Shown: positions 37,283-45,771 of the stretch, one piece after another
How the letters are laid out: every line of letters begins with the position of its first letter
Position numbering within the stretch: the first letter of the stretch is position 1
The notes under the pieces: model-generated
Told to the model about the DNA's origin: nothing
Seen by the model: only the letters and a program-made list of their open reading frames with translations
The model's database searches: none
Source: Eubacteriaceae bacterium CHKCI004
GTDB lineage: Bacteria; Bacillota; Clostridia; Lachnospirales; Lachnospiraceae
Direction: 5' to 3'
Length of the DNA: 64,000 nucleotides
Assembly (NCBI GenBank): GCA_900016875.1
Contig: FCNR01000055.1
Coordinates: forward strand, 62,001 to 126,000
Position numbers and translations under genes: made by a program

Positions 37283-38896
37283 ATGGAAATGAAAGCGGTA
37301 AAATCTATGGCGGTGCTGCTTCTGGTGAGTATAATTTCTTTGGTATTGCTGACTTCATGCAGACCGGGAAGCGGGCAGAGTGATTCTGCAGATCGTGTGA
37401 TTGGCAGCAGCAGTTCTGTTCTCAGAATTATTTCTGGTTCCGAAAATGCGGAGCTGGAGCCGATTCTTGAGAAGTTTGCAGAGCAGGAAGGCATAGAGAT
37501 TCAAATGAGTTATCAGGGATCACTGGATATCATGCGGCTGCTGGAAGGCGAAGAGATCGATTATGACGCCGTGTGGCCGGCCAGCAGCATCTGGCTGACT
37601 ATGGGGGATACAAAACATCGGGTGCAGCATACGGAATCTGTTTCCATTTCTCCGGTGGTTTTCGGCATACGGAAAAATCTTGCAGAGGAACTGGGATTTG
37701 TGGGCCGTGAGGTATCCGTAGGAGATCTTCTGGCAGCCATTCAGAGCGGAAAGCTTCGTTTCTGTATGACCAGCGCTACCCAGTCCAATTCCGGCGCCAG
37801 CGCCTATATCGGTTTTCTCTATGCCCTTCTGGGCAATCCGGAGGTGATCACCTCGGAAGATCTGCAGAGCGAGGAGCTGAAAACACAGATGCGGGAACTG
37901 CTTTCTGGTGTGGATCGTTCTTCCGGAAGTTCCGACTGGCTCAAGGATATGTTTCTGGAAGGAAACTATGATGCCATGGTCAACTATGAGTGCCTGATGA
38001 TACAGGCCAATGAAGAGCTGGAACAGCGGGGAGAGGAGCCGCTCTATGTGGTCTATCCTTATGACGGTCTGTCTCTGGCCGATTCGCCGCTGGGTTATGT
38101 GGATCAGGGTGATGACAAAAAAGAAGAAATGTTTTTGAAGCTGCAGGAATATCTGCTGTCGGATGAGGCGCAGAATGAGATTCAGCGGACGGGACGCCGT
38201 TCCGGCTATACGGGGATATCTGAGGAAAATAGAGATGTGTTCCGCACAGACTGGGGGCTGCAGCCGGACCGGGTGCTGTCGCCGATCCGAATGCCTGCAG
38301 CGGATGTTCTGCAGGAGTGCCTGAATATGTATCAGACGGATTTTAAGAAGCCGTCGTTAAGCGTGTATTGTCTGGATTATTCGGGCAGTATGGAAGGGGA
38401 AGGCAATGAACAGCTGGTGAACGCCATGGAGCAGCTGCTGATTCAGGAGAATGCACGGCAAAATTATCTCCAGGCGTCGGAAGATGAGGTGAATATTTTG
38501 ATTCCGTTCAGCGGGAGTGTTATTGATACTTACACGGCAGTGGGTGCGGGCAGTGAGATAGAAAATCTTTATGATACAGTGAGAAAGCAGGAGGTGGGCG
38601 GCGGCACAGATATGTATAAAGCAGCCATACAGGGACTTTCTATGTTGAAAGAATATGATTTGTCCCAGTATACGCCGGCCATTATCCTTCTCACCGACGG
38701 GCAGTCCGGCGGTTCTTTTGAAGACTTTACGCAGGCTTATGAAGAATTGGGAGCGAAGGTACCGGTATTTTCTATCATGTTTGGCGATGCCGATGAGACG
38801 CAGCTGCAGCAGCTGGCCGATTATACCAACGCCCGCGTGTTCGACGGCAGGGAGAATCTGACGGAAGCATTCCGGAGTGTCAGGGGGTATAATTAA
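37283..38896 (+). CDS. lipoprotein with solute-binding and von Willebrand A domains
   Basis: 537 residues. A lipoprotein signal peptide ends at LLTSC; an extracellular solute-binding domain follows (about 45-340, DYDAVWPASSIWL, TSATQSNSGASAYIGF), then a VWA domain (about 355-535) with a complete MIDAS DYSGSM, GGGTDMY and ILLTDGQSGG. The fusion should bind a ligand outside the cell and, through the metal site, a partner protein. No ABC permease or ATPase is linked. It overlaps xpaC by 1 bp; the trio is co-translated. ATG 37283 and 37289 are both possible starts. Confidence 0.85.
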   Translation: MEMKAVKSMAVLLLVSIISLVLLTSCRPGSGQSDSADRVIGSSSSVLRIISGSENAELEPILEKFAEQEGIEIQMSYQGSLDIMRLLEGEEIDYDAVWPASSIWLTMGDTKHRVQHTESVSISPVVFGIRKNLAEELGFVGREVSVGDLLAAIQSGKLRFCMTSATQSNSGASAYIGFLYALLGNPEVITSEDLQSEELKTQMRELLSGVDRSSGSSDWLKDMFLEGNYDAMVNYECLMIQANEELEQRGEEPLYVVYPYDGLSLADSPLGYVDQGDDKKEEMFLKLQEYLLSDEAQNEIQRTGRRSGYTGISEENRDVFRTDWGLQPDRVLSPIRMPAADVLQECLNMYQTDFKKPSLSVYCLDYSGSMEGEGNEQLVNAMEQLLIQENARQNYLQASEDEVNILIPFSGSVIDTYTAVGAGSEIENLYDTVRKQEVGGGTDMYKAAIQGLSMLKEYDLSQYTPAIILLTDGQSGGSFEDFTQAYEELGAKVPVFSIMFGDADETQLQQLADYTNARVFDGRENLTEAFRSVRGYN

Positions 38897-39540
38897 TGAG
38901 AGATATACCAGGAGTGATCGTATCGGTGGTGGCAGCGGCCATGACATTTCTCGTACTGTTTCTGGTGCTGCACTGGAGTCTGTTGGTCAGCGCGTTGCTT
39001 TGTGTGGGCGTTTACGCCGGCGTTCTGCTGCTCAGCAAACCGGTGGGAAAGCTGACCGGAAAGCAGGAGACTGTCTTTTTGGAACAGGACGAGAGGGAAG
39101 AGCTTCTCAGGGAGGCGCGCGGGGATCTGGCAGAACTTAATGAGGCGGCAGGCGCTATCACAGACGATACTGTACGTTCTGACGCGAAAGCGCTCCATAA
39201 AACAGGCGTGAGGATTCTTGACTATCTGGAGGAGAATCCTGACAAGATCCGGCAGGCCCGGCGTTTTTTCACCTATTATCTGGATACGGCGGCGAAACTT
39301 ATGAGCCGGTACATTGATTTTCAGGAAACGGGGCTTCACACAGAGGAGATTTCGGAAATTCTTCACAGGACGGCGGAGGCGCTGCCGGTGCTCAATCACG
39401 CCTTTGAAAAACAGTTCACTCATCTGATGGCCGGGGAATTGCTGGATGTGGAGACAGATATCGCTCTTCTGGAGAAAACCATAAAAATGGAAGAAGGACT
39501 GCAGATAAAGACCGGGAGAAAAAGGGAGGATGCACAATGA
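38896..39540 (+). CDS. XpaC family (5-bromo-4-chloroindolyl phosphate hydrolysis) protein
   Basis: 214 residues: two N-terminal membrane helices (about 8-28 and 32-48) and a helical cytosolic domain with VRILDYLEENPDKIRQARRFFTYYLDTAAKL, which is characteristic of XpaC. In many Firmicutes XpaC is paired with TelA (toxic-anion resistance); no TelA is seen here. It sits between the VWA lipoprotein and a second solute-binding protein, overlapping both. The molecular function is unknown despite the historical name. Confidence 0.82.
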   Translation: MRDIPGVIVSVVAAAMTFLVLFLVLHWSLLVSALLCVGVYAGVLLLSKPVGKLTGKQETVFLEQDEREELLREARGDLAELNEAAGAITDDTVRSDAKALHKTGVRILDYLEENPDKIRQARRFFTYYLDTAAKLMSRYIDFQETGLHTEEISEILHRTAEALPVLNHAFEKQFTHLMAGELLDVETDIALLEKTIKMEEGLQIKTGRKREDAQ

Positions 39541-40592
39541 AAACAAAGTTAGCGGGGCTTGGAATTCTGGCGATCGTCATCATCGCTGCGGCTGCTTATG
39601 CTTTATTTTCCGGAAGACAGACGGTCACGGAAATCAGCGGTTTTGTCGGTGGAGAGAAAATTGGTCTGCTGGAAGATGAAGAGGTACAGCAGATTTTTGA
39701 ACAGAAGTATCATTTGACCATAGATTATGCCAGAGCCGGATCCATTGATATGATCTCGGCCGACCTGACGGGCAGAAATTTCCTCTTTCCTTCCAATCAG
39801 ACTGCGCTGGAGCTTTATGAGCAGGCCCACGGGGAGCCGGTGCAGAGTGAAATTGTACTCAACACGCCTATTGTACTATATACCAGAAAAGCGGTGGCCG
39901 ACGCTCTGGCAGCGGAGGGCATAGCAGCGATAACGGATGATGTATATTATGTGGATATGGCAAAGCTGACGGAATGTATCGAGTCAGACAGGTCATGGGC
40001 GGATGTAGGGCTTCCTCAGCTGTATGGAAATGTATCGGTGGGAACCACAGATCCGACAAAATCCAACTCCGGAAATATGTTTGCAGGACTGTTGGCAAAT
40101 ACTCTGTGCGGAGGGGTAGCCGATGAGAGTACAGTGGATACAATTCTTCCGCGGCTTCAGAGCATTTTCCAAAAGCTCGGCTACATGGAGAGCTCCTCGT
40201 CAGATATTTTTGATCAGTTTTTAAAGACAGGTATGGGAGCGAAACCTCTTATTGCCGGCTATGAAAGTCAGCTTCTGGAGTTTGCGGTGGAAAATCCAGA
40301 TACATGGGAACAGGTAAAAGAAGATATAGTGATGCTGTATCCGACGCCGACCGTCTGGTCTTCCCATGTGTATATTGCTCTTGACGAGACGGGGACAGCA
40401 GGCATAGACGCGCTGCTGGATGAGGATGTGCAGCGGCTTGCCTGGGAAAAACATGGATTCCGGACGGGGCTTTATGATGCTCCGGCTGATGTGGGACATT
40501 TTGGAGTGACCGGCATTGCGGAAGAAATCACGCAGGTAGCTCCGATGCCGGATGCGCTGACAATGGAAAGAATCATAGAAGCACTAAGCTGA
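39537..40592 (+). CDS. extracellular solute-binding protein of the VWA-XpaC operon
   Basis: 351 residues, an N-terminal membrane anchor (ILAIVIIAAAAYALF) and a periplasmic-binding-like domain with SVGTTDPTKSNSGNMF, comparable to the TSATQSNSGASAY site of the lipoprotein at 37283. There is no lipobox Cys, so it stays tethered by its N-terminal helix. ATGA overlap with xpaC. Likely a paralogue of the binding half of the first gene; the ligand is unknown. Confidence 0.8.
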   Translation: MKTKLAGLGILAIVIIAAAAYALFSGRQTVTEISGFVGGEKIGLLEDEEVQQIFEQKYHLTIDYARAGSIDMISADLTGRNFLFPSNQTALELYEQAHGEPVQSEIVLNTPIVLYTRKAVADALAAEGIAAITDDVYYVDMAKLTECIESDRSWADVGLPQLYGNVSVGTTDPTKSNSGNMFAGLLANTLCGGVADESTVDTILPRLQSIFQKLGYMESSSSDIFDQFLKTGMGAKPLIAGYESQLLEFAVENPDTWEQVKEDIVMLYPTPTVWSSHVYIALDETGTAGIDALLDEDVQRLAWEKHGFRTGLYDAPADVGHFGVTGIAEEITQVAPMPDALTMERIIEALS

Positions 40593-40644
40593 AAGCAGGA
40601 AGAAAAAATAGAAAATCTTAGCCGGGAAACTTCCCGTAAGTTGA

Positions 40645-40673
40645 TTGAAACCCCTATGGAAGTGTGATAAAAT
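40645..40673 (+). promoter_or_regulatory. promoter of the HPr-like gene
   Basis: TTGAAA (40645-40650), 17 bp, TAAAAT (40668-40673). Confidence 0.65.
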
Positions 40674-40709
40674 ATCATTATGTATGGATAGAGGAGGGGT
40701 ATTAACTAT

Positions 40710-40982
40710 ATGGTACGGGCGGAGTTGACCGTAATGAATGAGCAGGGGATTCATTTGGGGCCTGCGAACATCATTGCCAATCTTGCGGATAAGTTTGAAT
40801 CGCAAATACATTTTAAGACGGAGTACATGGATGTAAATGCCAAAAGCATTATCAATCTCATCAGCGGTACTTTTCGTCAGGGGGATAAAATATTATGCGT
40901 CTGCAGCGGGCCGGATGAGAAAGAGGCTCTGGAGGCGATGAGAGATGTCCTTTCACGTAGTCTGGAGGGAGCGAAACTCTAG
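40710..40982 (+). CDS. HPr family phosphocarrier-like protein
   Basis: 90 residues with the HPr fold. The active-site loop reads EQGIHLGPAN: the phosphorylatable His is present but the neighbouring Arg of GIHARPA is Gly. The regulatory Ser region reads NAKSIINLISGTF, so the Ser of KSI is kept. These changes suggest a paralogue with altered phosphotransfer, perhaps regulatory like Crh (which lacks the His) rather than a general PTS carrier. It is monocistronic and convergent with the que genes. Confidence 0.85.
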   Translation: MVRAELTVMNEQGIHLGPANIIANLADKFESQIHFKTEYMDVNAKSIINLISGTFRQGDKILCVCSGPDEKEALEAMRDVLSRSLEGAKL

Positions 40983-41101
40983 GCCGGTCAGAAGTCCAGG
41001 CCGGGCAGAAATATTATGAGGGTGCGGCAGGATACATAAAAACTAAAGAAAGGGAGTCGCTGCATGGGGTGTTTGCAGCGGCTCCCTTTATATGTCCGGG
41101 A

Positions 41102-41776
41102 TTACCGGACGCTTTTGGATGCCAGATATTCTTCCAGTCCTTTCCGGCGCAGTTTGCAGGAAGGACAGTGTCCGCAGCCGTCTCCGATGACGCCGTTATA
41201 ACAGGTGAGCGTCTCATAGCGGATGATATCGAATACGCCCAGCTCGTCGGCCAACGCCCAGGTTTCTTTTTTGTCAAGCCACATCAAAGGAGTGATGATG
41301 TCAAAAGGATAATCCATTGCCAGGGACAGGGTGGTATTCAATGATTTGATAAAAATGTCCCGGCAGTCCGGATAGCCGGAAAAATCACTTTGAGATACGC
41401 CGGTAATAATATCGGTGATTCCTCTCTGTTTGGCAAAAACAGCGGCATAGGATAAGAACAGATGGTTCCGGCCATCTACGAATGAGTTTGGCGTTCCTTC
41501 GGAAGGGGCATCCTCATCTACAGGAATGTCGCTGCGGGTCAGTGAGTTTGGAGCCAGTTGATTTAAGAGGCTCATATCCATGATGTGATGTTCAATGCCA
41601 TGATCCTGACAGATCTTTTTGGCACATTCCAGTTCCAGAGCATGTTTTTGATGATAATCAAAAGACAGTGCGATGACTGTTTCGTAACGTTTGATAGCCC
41701 AGAACAGACAGGTGGTACTGTCCTGACCGCCGCTGAATACAACGACAGCGGCTTTTTTATTTTTCAATTCCTGCAT
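41102..41776 (-). CDS. queC: 7-cyano-7-deazaguanine synthase
   Basis: Converts 7-carboxy-7-deazaguanine to preQ0 with ATP and ammonia. 224 residues with the pyrophosphatase loop [17 protein letters not shown], the [15 protein letters not shown] segment, and a C-terminal zinc site C-x7-C-x2-C-x2-C ([16 protein letters not shown]). Last gene of the minus-strand queD-queE-folE-queC operon. Confidence 0.97.
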   Translation of the reverse strand: MQELKNKKAAVVVFSGGQDSTTCLFWAIKRYETVIALSFDYHQKHALELECAKKICQDHGIEHHIMDMSLLNQLAPNSLTRSDIPVDEDAPSEGTPNSFVDGRNHLFLSYAAVFAKQRGITDIITGVSQSDFSGYPDCRDIFIKSLNTTLSLAMDYPFDIITPLMWLDKKETWALADELGVFDIIRYETLTCYNGVIGDGCGHCPSCKLRRKGLEEYLASKSVR

Positions 41777-41832
41777 GATGCATTTCCTTTCTGTTATACG
41801 GTATATTTAAAATGCGTGAGCCGGGAGTAAGA

Positions 41833-42426
41833 TTATTTTGCGGCCAGCATCATATAAAGCTGATTCTGAAGCACTGCGTCGGTTTCAAACCGTCCCCGCA
41901 GGGTGGTGGTTACGGTGGATGCGGCGTCTTTTTTTATGCCCCGGGCGCTCATACAGCTGTGAGTGCCATGGATGATGACCGCTACATCGGCGGTGCCGGC
42001 GGCCTCAGTCATAATTTCCGCCACATCGGAGCCGATACGTTCCTGCAGCTGCAGGCGTTTCGCCGCCATGTCGCAGATGCGGGCAATTTTGCTCAGTCCG
42101 AGAACCCGTCCGTTTGGAATGTATGCCACGGAAATGTGCATGTCATACATGAGAGCGATATGATGCTCGCAGTAACTGAAAATCGGGATATCCCGGACAA
42201 GAACGATATCTTTTCTGTCCGGTTCTACCGACAAATCGTCCTGAAATGATTTGTTGAACATTTCGGCGATCTCGTGATTGGAATAGTTCATTCCCTCGAA
42301 GACTTCTTCGTACATTCTTGCCACCCGGTCCGGGGTTTCCTTCAGTCCTTCCCGGTCCGGGTCATCACCGAGAGCGATCAAAATTCCCCGGATATGTTCC
42401 CGAATCGCTTCTTTATCGATTGCCAT
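41833..42426 (-). CDS. folE: GTP cyclohydrolase I
   Basis: Opens GTP to 7,8-dihydroneopterin triphosphate, precursor of both folate and queuosine. 197 residues with the zinc ligands in [15 protein letters not shown] and CMSARGIKK, and the [14 protein letters not shown] segment. Its place among que genes suggests it feeds QueD. The ribosome site is AAGGAGG. Confidence 0.97.
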   Translation of the reverse strand: MAIDKEAIREHIRGILIALGDDPDREGLKETPDRVARMYEEVFEGMNYSNHEIAEMFNKSFQDDLSVEPDRKDIVLVRDIPIFSYCEHHIALMYDMHISVAYIPNGRVLGLSKIARICDMAAKRLQLQERIGSDVAEIMTEAAGTADVAVIIHGTHSCMSARGIKKDAASTVTTTLRGRFETDAVLQNQLYMMLAAK

Positions 42427-42468
42427 TGCATTTCCTCCTTAATCATGGTGCAGTCAGAACAGACTGCG

Positions 42469-43137
42469 TTAAACGCCCCGCTGCTGCGGAGGCCAGATAA
42501 ATTTGTGCATCTGAAGCTGAAGACGGACATCATTCCACTGATGATGAATCATATACTCGGTGATTGTCCGGGGTTCAATCCGTCCAAATACAGCGCTTAA
42601 ATACACGCGGCACCGCTCTGTAAGATGATATCCGGCGGTGATTTCTTCTGCCCGTGCCAAATCATTTTCGCTGCTGACAACAAACTTCACAGAATCGTCT
42701 TTTGTCAACAGAGAAAAATTGTCCGGCCGCATGTAATCCTCCATACCGCTGTCCGGACATTTGTAATCCATGGTAAAAACCGGGCGATGAGAAAGTTCGC
42801 AGAATGGGGCGAGAGGCACGCTGCCGTTGGTTTCAATCTCCACTGCAAAACCTGCTTCGCCGAGAGCCTCGATGAGCTCTGAGACGTGGGGAATGAGCAG
42901 AGGTTCTCCGCCGGTCAGCGTTACATTTACAGTGCCGCTTTCTTTTAGCCAGTGAAGAATCTCTCTGGCGGTCAGCGGCTCCGTCGGGCAGTCCGATTCA
43001 TTGGCCCAGGAGGTATCGCAGTAATTGCAGGACAGATTACAGCCTTTCATGCGGAGAAAAGCAGCCATCATACCGGCTTTCGGACCTTCTCCGTTTATGC
43101 TGATAAATTTTTCTGCAAGTGGGTAAATCACATTCAT
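42469..43137 (-). CDS. queE: 7-carboxy-7-deazaguanine synthase (radical SAM)
   Basis: Ring contraction of 6-carboxy-tetrahydropterin to 7-carboxy-7-deazaguanine. 222 residues with SINGEGPKAG, the [4Fe-4S] site C-x3-C-x2-C in MKGCNLSCNYCDTSW, and TLTGGEPLL. Lies between queD (47 bp) and folE (42 bp) on the same strand. Confidence 0.96.
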   Translation of the reverse strand: MNVIYPLAEKFISINGEGPKAGMMAAFLRMKGCNLSCNYCDTSWANESDCPTEPLTAREILHWLKESGTVNVTLTGGEPLLIPHVSELIEALGEAGFAVEIETNGSVPLAPFCELSHRPVFTMDYKCPDSGMEDYMRPDNFSLLTKDDSVKFVVSSENDLARAEEITAGYHLTERCRVYLSAVFGRIEPRTITEYMIHHQWNDVRLQLQMHKFIWPPQQRGV

Positions 43138-43184
43138 TTTTCTCTCCGTTCTGCCGCAAGTAGCGAAATCAGGCGGCTGCTGTT

Positions 43185-43607
43185 CTACGCCTCCTGATAA
43201 GTGGCGCAGTTGTTAGGAGTCTCGTAAACAGAGACGTTGTATACAGGAAAAGCGCGTTCCTTCAATTGCATATAAAAATATCGGGAAAGCTGCTCGGCTG
43301 TGGGGCGAAATGGAAGTTCTACAATACGGAATTCTTCTTCACGCAATGCTTCCATGGTCTTTGGGCGGAGTGAGCCTGTCTCAACGATCAGACAGTGATC
43401 CAGTGTTTCAGTCAGTTCCTTTAAGGCATCCTTGAAATCGCCAAAATCAATGACCATGTCTCTGGTCTGGCGTTCCTCGCTTAAATGATCTGCGGCAATC
43501 CGCGCCACAATGCGCCAGCGATGTCCATGGAGGTTGCGGCATTTGCCTTCATAGCCGCTCAAAAAATGTGCAGAATCAAAAGCCTGCTCGGTTTCTAAAA
43601 TGTACAT
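43185..43607 (-). CDS. queD: 6-carboxytetrahydropterin synthase
   Basis: Makes 6-carboxy-5,6,7,8-tetrahydropterin from dihydroneopterin triphosphate. 140 residues with zinc ligands in DSAHFLSGYEGKCRNLHGHRW, catalytic Cys within it, MVIDFGDFKDALKEL and a late Glu in VSVYETPNN. The frame runs to 43670, but ATG 43607 has AGGAGG just upstream and the longer version would begin in the riboswitch terminator. First gene of the operon. Confidence 0.95.
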   Translation of the reverse strand: MYILETEQAFDSAHFLSGYEGKCRNLHGHRWRIVARIAADHLSEERQTRDMVIDFGDFKDALKELTETLDHCLIVETGSLRPKTMEALREEEFRIVELPFRPTAEQLSRYFYMQLKERAFPVYNVSVYETPNNCATYQEA

Positions 43608-43629
43608 GTAAAATTCCTCCAAATGTAAA

Positions 43630-43657
43630 ATAAAAAAAGAACTGCCAGAAGGCAGCA
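43630..43657 (-). terminator. intrinsic terminator of the que riboswitch
   Basis: On the minus strand GCTGCC-TTCT-GGCAGT folds into a 5-6-bp stem followed by TCTTTTTTT, between aptamer and queD. The sequence CCAGGACAGCA just after the aptamer can pair with TGCTGCCTTCTGG on the left arm as an anti-terminator. Confidence 0.75.
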
Positions 43658-43689
43658 CTTGAAATGTCAAATATGAAAATGCTGTCCTG

Positions 43690-43727
43690 GTTTTGTTTAT
43701 AGACAGGATGGTACAAACGAACTGTCT
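43690..43727 (-). ncRNA. preQ1-I-like riboswitch aptamer of the que operon
   Basis: Minus strand, 5' to 3': P1 AGACAG, loop UUC, P2 GUUU, loop GUACCAUC, P1' CUGUCU, A-rich AUAAACA, P2' AAAC. This is the order of a preQ1 class I pseudoknot; the known B. subtilis que leader also has AGAGG-UUC and CCUCU-AUAAA. Placed between a promoter and a terminator in front of queD. Binding of preQ1 should favour termination. Recognised by eye, not by a covariance search. Confidence 0.72.
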
Positions 43728-43739
43728 CTTATCTCATGC

Positions 43740-43768
43740 AGTCTACCACGAAAAAATACATTTGTAAA
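43740..43768 (-). promoter_or_regulatory. promoter of the que operon
   Basis: Minus strand TTTACA (43768-43763), 17 bp, TAGACT (43745-43740), starting transcription about 6 nt before the riboswitch. Confidence 0.65.
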
Positions 43769-43789
43769 GTATCAAAAAAATGATATACT
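43761..43789 (+). promoter_or_regulatory. promoter of the DUF5662 gene
   Basis: Plus strand TTTGTA (43761-43766), 17 bp, TATACT (43784-43789). It shares DNA with the divergent que -35 box. Confidence 0.55.
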
Positions 43790-43826
43790 AGAAAAAAAGA
43801 CGGACATATAAAGAAAGAGGTTTGTT

Positions 43827-44399
43827 ATGGATTTTTTCGGTCATTTAAGGACAATCAACCATCATAAAATGTTAGTGACAAAAACCTGTTTTAAGGTGGG
43901 GTTATACTGGCAGGGCATCTGTCATGATCTGTCGAAATACCATCCCATAGAGTTTATACCGGGTATTATTTATTATCAGGGAAACCGGAGTCCCATCAAC
44001 AGGGAGAAAGAGATTAAAGGGTATTCCCGGGGCTGGCTGCATCACAAAGGAAGAAATCAGCATCATTTTGAGTACTGGATTGATTACAGTATCAGTCCCC
44101 GCGGTCTGGTGGGGATGAAGATGCCGAAAAAATATGTGGCGGAGATGGTGATCGACCGTATCTGTGCCAGTAAAAATTATATGAAAGAAGATTATAATGA
44201 CAGCAGCGCTCTGGAGTATTATGTGAACGGAAAAGATATGATGCTTATTCATAAGGAGAGCGATTTTCTTGCCAGATATCTGCTGACTATGCTGGCAAAG
44301 CGTGGAGAAGACTATTTGCTTCGTTATATGAAGAAAGTTCTTCTGAGGCACCGGAACAGAGATTACCATGTGAAAAATGGCCGGTTGATACTGGAATAA
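43827..44399 (+). CDS. DUF5662 family protein
   Basis: 190 residues, no signal peptide or membrane helix. It is rich in His and Asp pairs: HDLSKYHPIEF, WLHHKGRNQHHFEYW and MVIDRICASKNYMKEDY, which suggests an HD-like all-helical metal-binding fold. I recognise it as the DUF5662 family of Clostridia; function unknown. Single gene, divergent from the que operon, followed by the probable 6S RNA. Confidence 0.78.
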   Translation: MDFFGHLRTINHHKMLVTKTCFKVGLYWQGICHDLSKYHPIEFIPGIIYYQGNRSPINREKEIKGYSRGWLHHKGRNQHHFEYWIDYSISPRGLVGMKMPKKYVAEMVIDRICASKNYMKEDYNDSSALEYYVNGKDMMLIHKESDFLARYLLTMLAKRGEDYLLRYMKKVLLRHRNRDYHVKNGRLILE

Positions 44400-44430
44400 A
44401 AATATGGGGAAACCTGCCAACATTTTTTTC

Positions 44431-44459
44431 TTGAAATTTGTATATAATTAAGTTATAGT
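44431..44459 (+). promoter_or_regulatory. promoter of the 6S RNA
   Basis: TTGAAA (44431-44436), 17 bp, TATAGT (44454-44459). Confidence 0.65.
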
Positions 44460-44466
44460 ATTTGTA

Positions 44467-44692
44467 AAGAAGCCTGGGATGTTCGAGAACCCCTGCTATT
44501 TTGAACCTACATTTTTGATTTTGGGAAACCAAATCTTTGGAAGGATGGCAGGCCTTGTTTTATAACGGAGGAAGTCAGAGATTCAAATGAGGTTACCCAC
44601 CTGGCTTAGGCTAGGACTCAAAATCGCAGGACACGGCATTTTGGGCCAACGTTTTCAGAGCCGTCTCATTTTTTATGAGGCGGCTTATTTTT
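44467..44692 (+). ncRNA. ssrS: probable 6S RNA with terminator
   Basis: A non-coding stretch between a promoter and a terminator. The ends close as a 10-bp stem (GCCTGGGATG at 44472 with CATTTTGGGC at 44637), followed by an internal loop and CCTGC/GCAGG, then a long interrupted central hairpin. GGGATGTTCG at the 5' end recalls the GAGATGTTCG of E. coli 6S RNA. 6S RNA mimics an open promoter and sequesters housekeeping RNA polymerase. The terminator GCCGTCTCAT / ATGAGGCGGC with a T tail ends at 44692; mature RNA is probably about 180-190 nt. Confidence 0.68.
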
Positions 44693-44720
44693 AACGCAGA
44701 AGATTTTTGAGGGGAAAAGG

Positions 44721-45731
44721 ATGAGCATATCAAAACGGGTGAAAAATCTATATGCGCTGGTGATGGATTTTATCAAGAAATGCAATGACGATCATGTGGC
44801 TGCTTTTGGCTCCATGTCGGCATTCTTTATGCTGTTGTCATTGTTTCCATTTTTGATCTTCTTTCTGACGCTGACCAAGATTGCGCCGTTTTCCAAGGAT
44901 GATATTATTAACGTACTGACACAGGTGATCTCTTTTGAGAGGGAATCGCTGATCCGGGCCATCGTCAATGAAATTTACCGGAAGACGGGCGCCTCCGTGT
45001 TTACGCTCTCTGTCATCGCGGCTCTCTGGTCGTCTTCCCGGGGAGTTTATTCCATTGTAATCGGGCTGAATTCTGTCTATGATATTGATGAGAACAGAAA
45101 TTACATTGTACTTCGGATTTTCAGTATTTTCTATACTATCGTATTTGCGATTCTGATTATCGCAATGCTGCTTCTGTGGGTGTTTGGAAATGTGCTGTAC
45201 AACTATATTTGCGGGCGTTTCCCTGCTTTCGAAGCGCTGGCAGGATATTTTATCCATAAAAGAACGATGTTTACCATTGTGATTCTTACCCTTTTGTTTA
45301 TGATCGTGTATCGTTTTGTGCCAAATAGGAAAACCGTCAGCTTCGGACGCCAGCTCCCGGGCGCTCTGGTAGCTGCAGTGGGATGGATTGCGGTGTCAGC
45401 GGGCTGCTCTTTTTATATTGGTAATTTTAATAATTTTTCCTATATTTACGGAAGCTTGTCCGGTATGATGATTTTGCTGCTTTGGCTGCATTTCTGTATG
45501 TCAATGGTATTTTATGGTGCAGAAGTCAACTATTTTCTGGAAAATAAAAAGAATTATCATCTGCTGGTACGTACATTGCGGCCTAATTATCAGGCAATCC
45601 GGCGAAAACGAGAGAGGGAGATGTACGAAAAAGATCATCAGAAATTGCGGTGGAAAAATAAATGGATGGGGCAGAAGAAGAACTGGAAGAATAAAGCTGC
45701 GAAAAAGAAGGAGGAGGAGCCGCGGAAATAA
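44721..45731 (+). CDS. YihY/virulence factor BrkB family membrane protein
   Basis: 336 residues with six membrane helices (about 28-275), the DDHVAAFGSMSAFFMLLSLFPF opening, LWSSSRGVYSIVIGLNSVYD, and LPGALVAAVGWIAVS with YGSLSGMMILLLWLHF, all typical of YihY. The C-terminal tail is strongly basic (KRERE...KKNWKNKAAKKKEEE). Earlier RNase BN naming is not supported for this family; transport or envelope function is unproven. Confidence 0.93.
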   Translation: MSISKRVKNLYALVMDFIKKCNDDHVAAFGSMSAFFMLLSLFPFLIFFLTLTKIAPFSKDDIINVLTQVISFERESLIRAIVNEIYRKTGASVFTLSVIAALWSSSRGVYSIVIGLNSVYDIDENRNYIVLRIFSIFYTIVFAILIIAMLLLWVFGNVLYNYICGRFPAFEALAGYFIHKRTMFTIVILTLLFMIVYRFVPNRKTVSFGRQLPGALVAAVGWIAVSAGCSFYIGNFNNFSYIYGSLSGMMILLLWLHFCMSMVFYGAEVNYFLENKKNYHLLVRTLRPNYQAIRRKREREMYEKDHQKLRWKNKWMGQKKNWKNKAAKKKEEEPRK

Positions 45732-45771
45732 CCTGCGCGCATGGCAGTAAAAATGAAACGGAGGAAGAATC

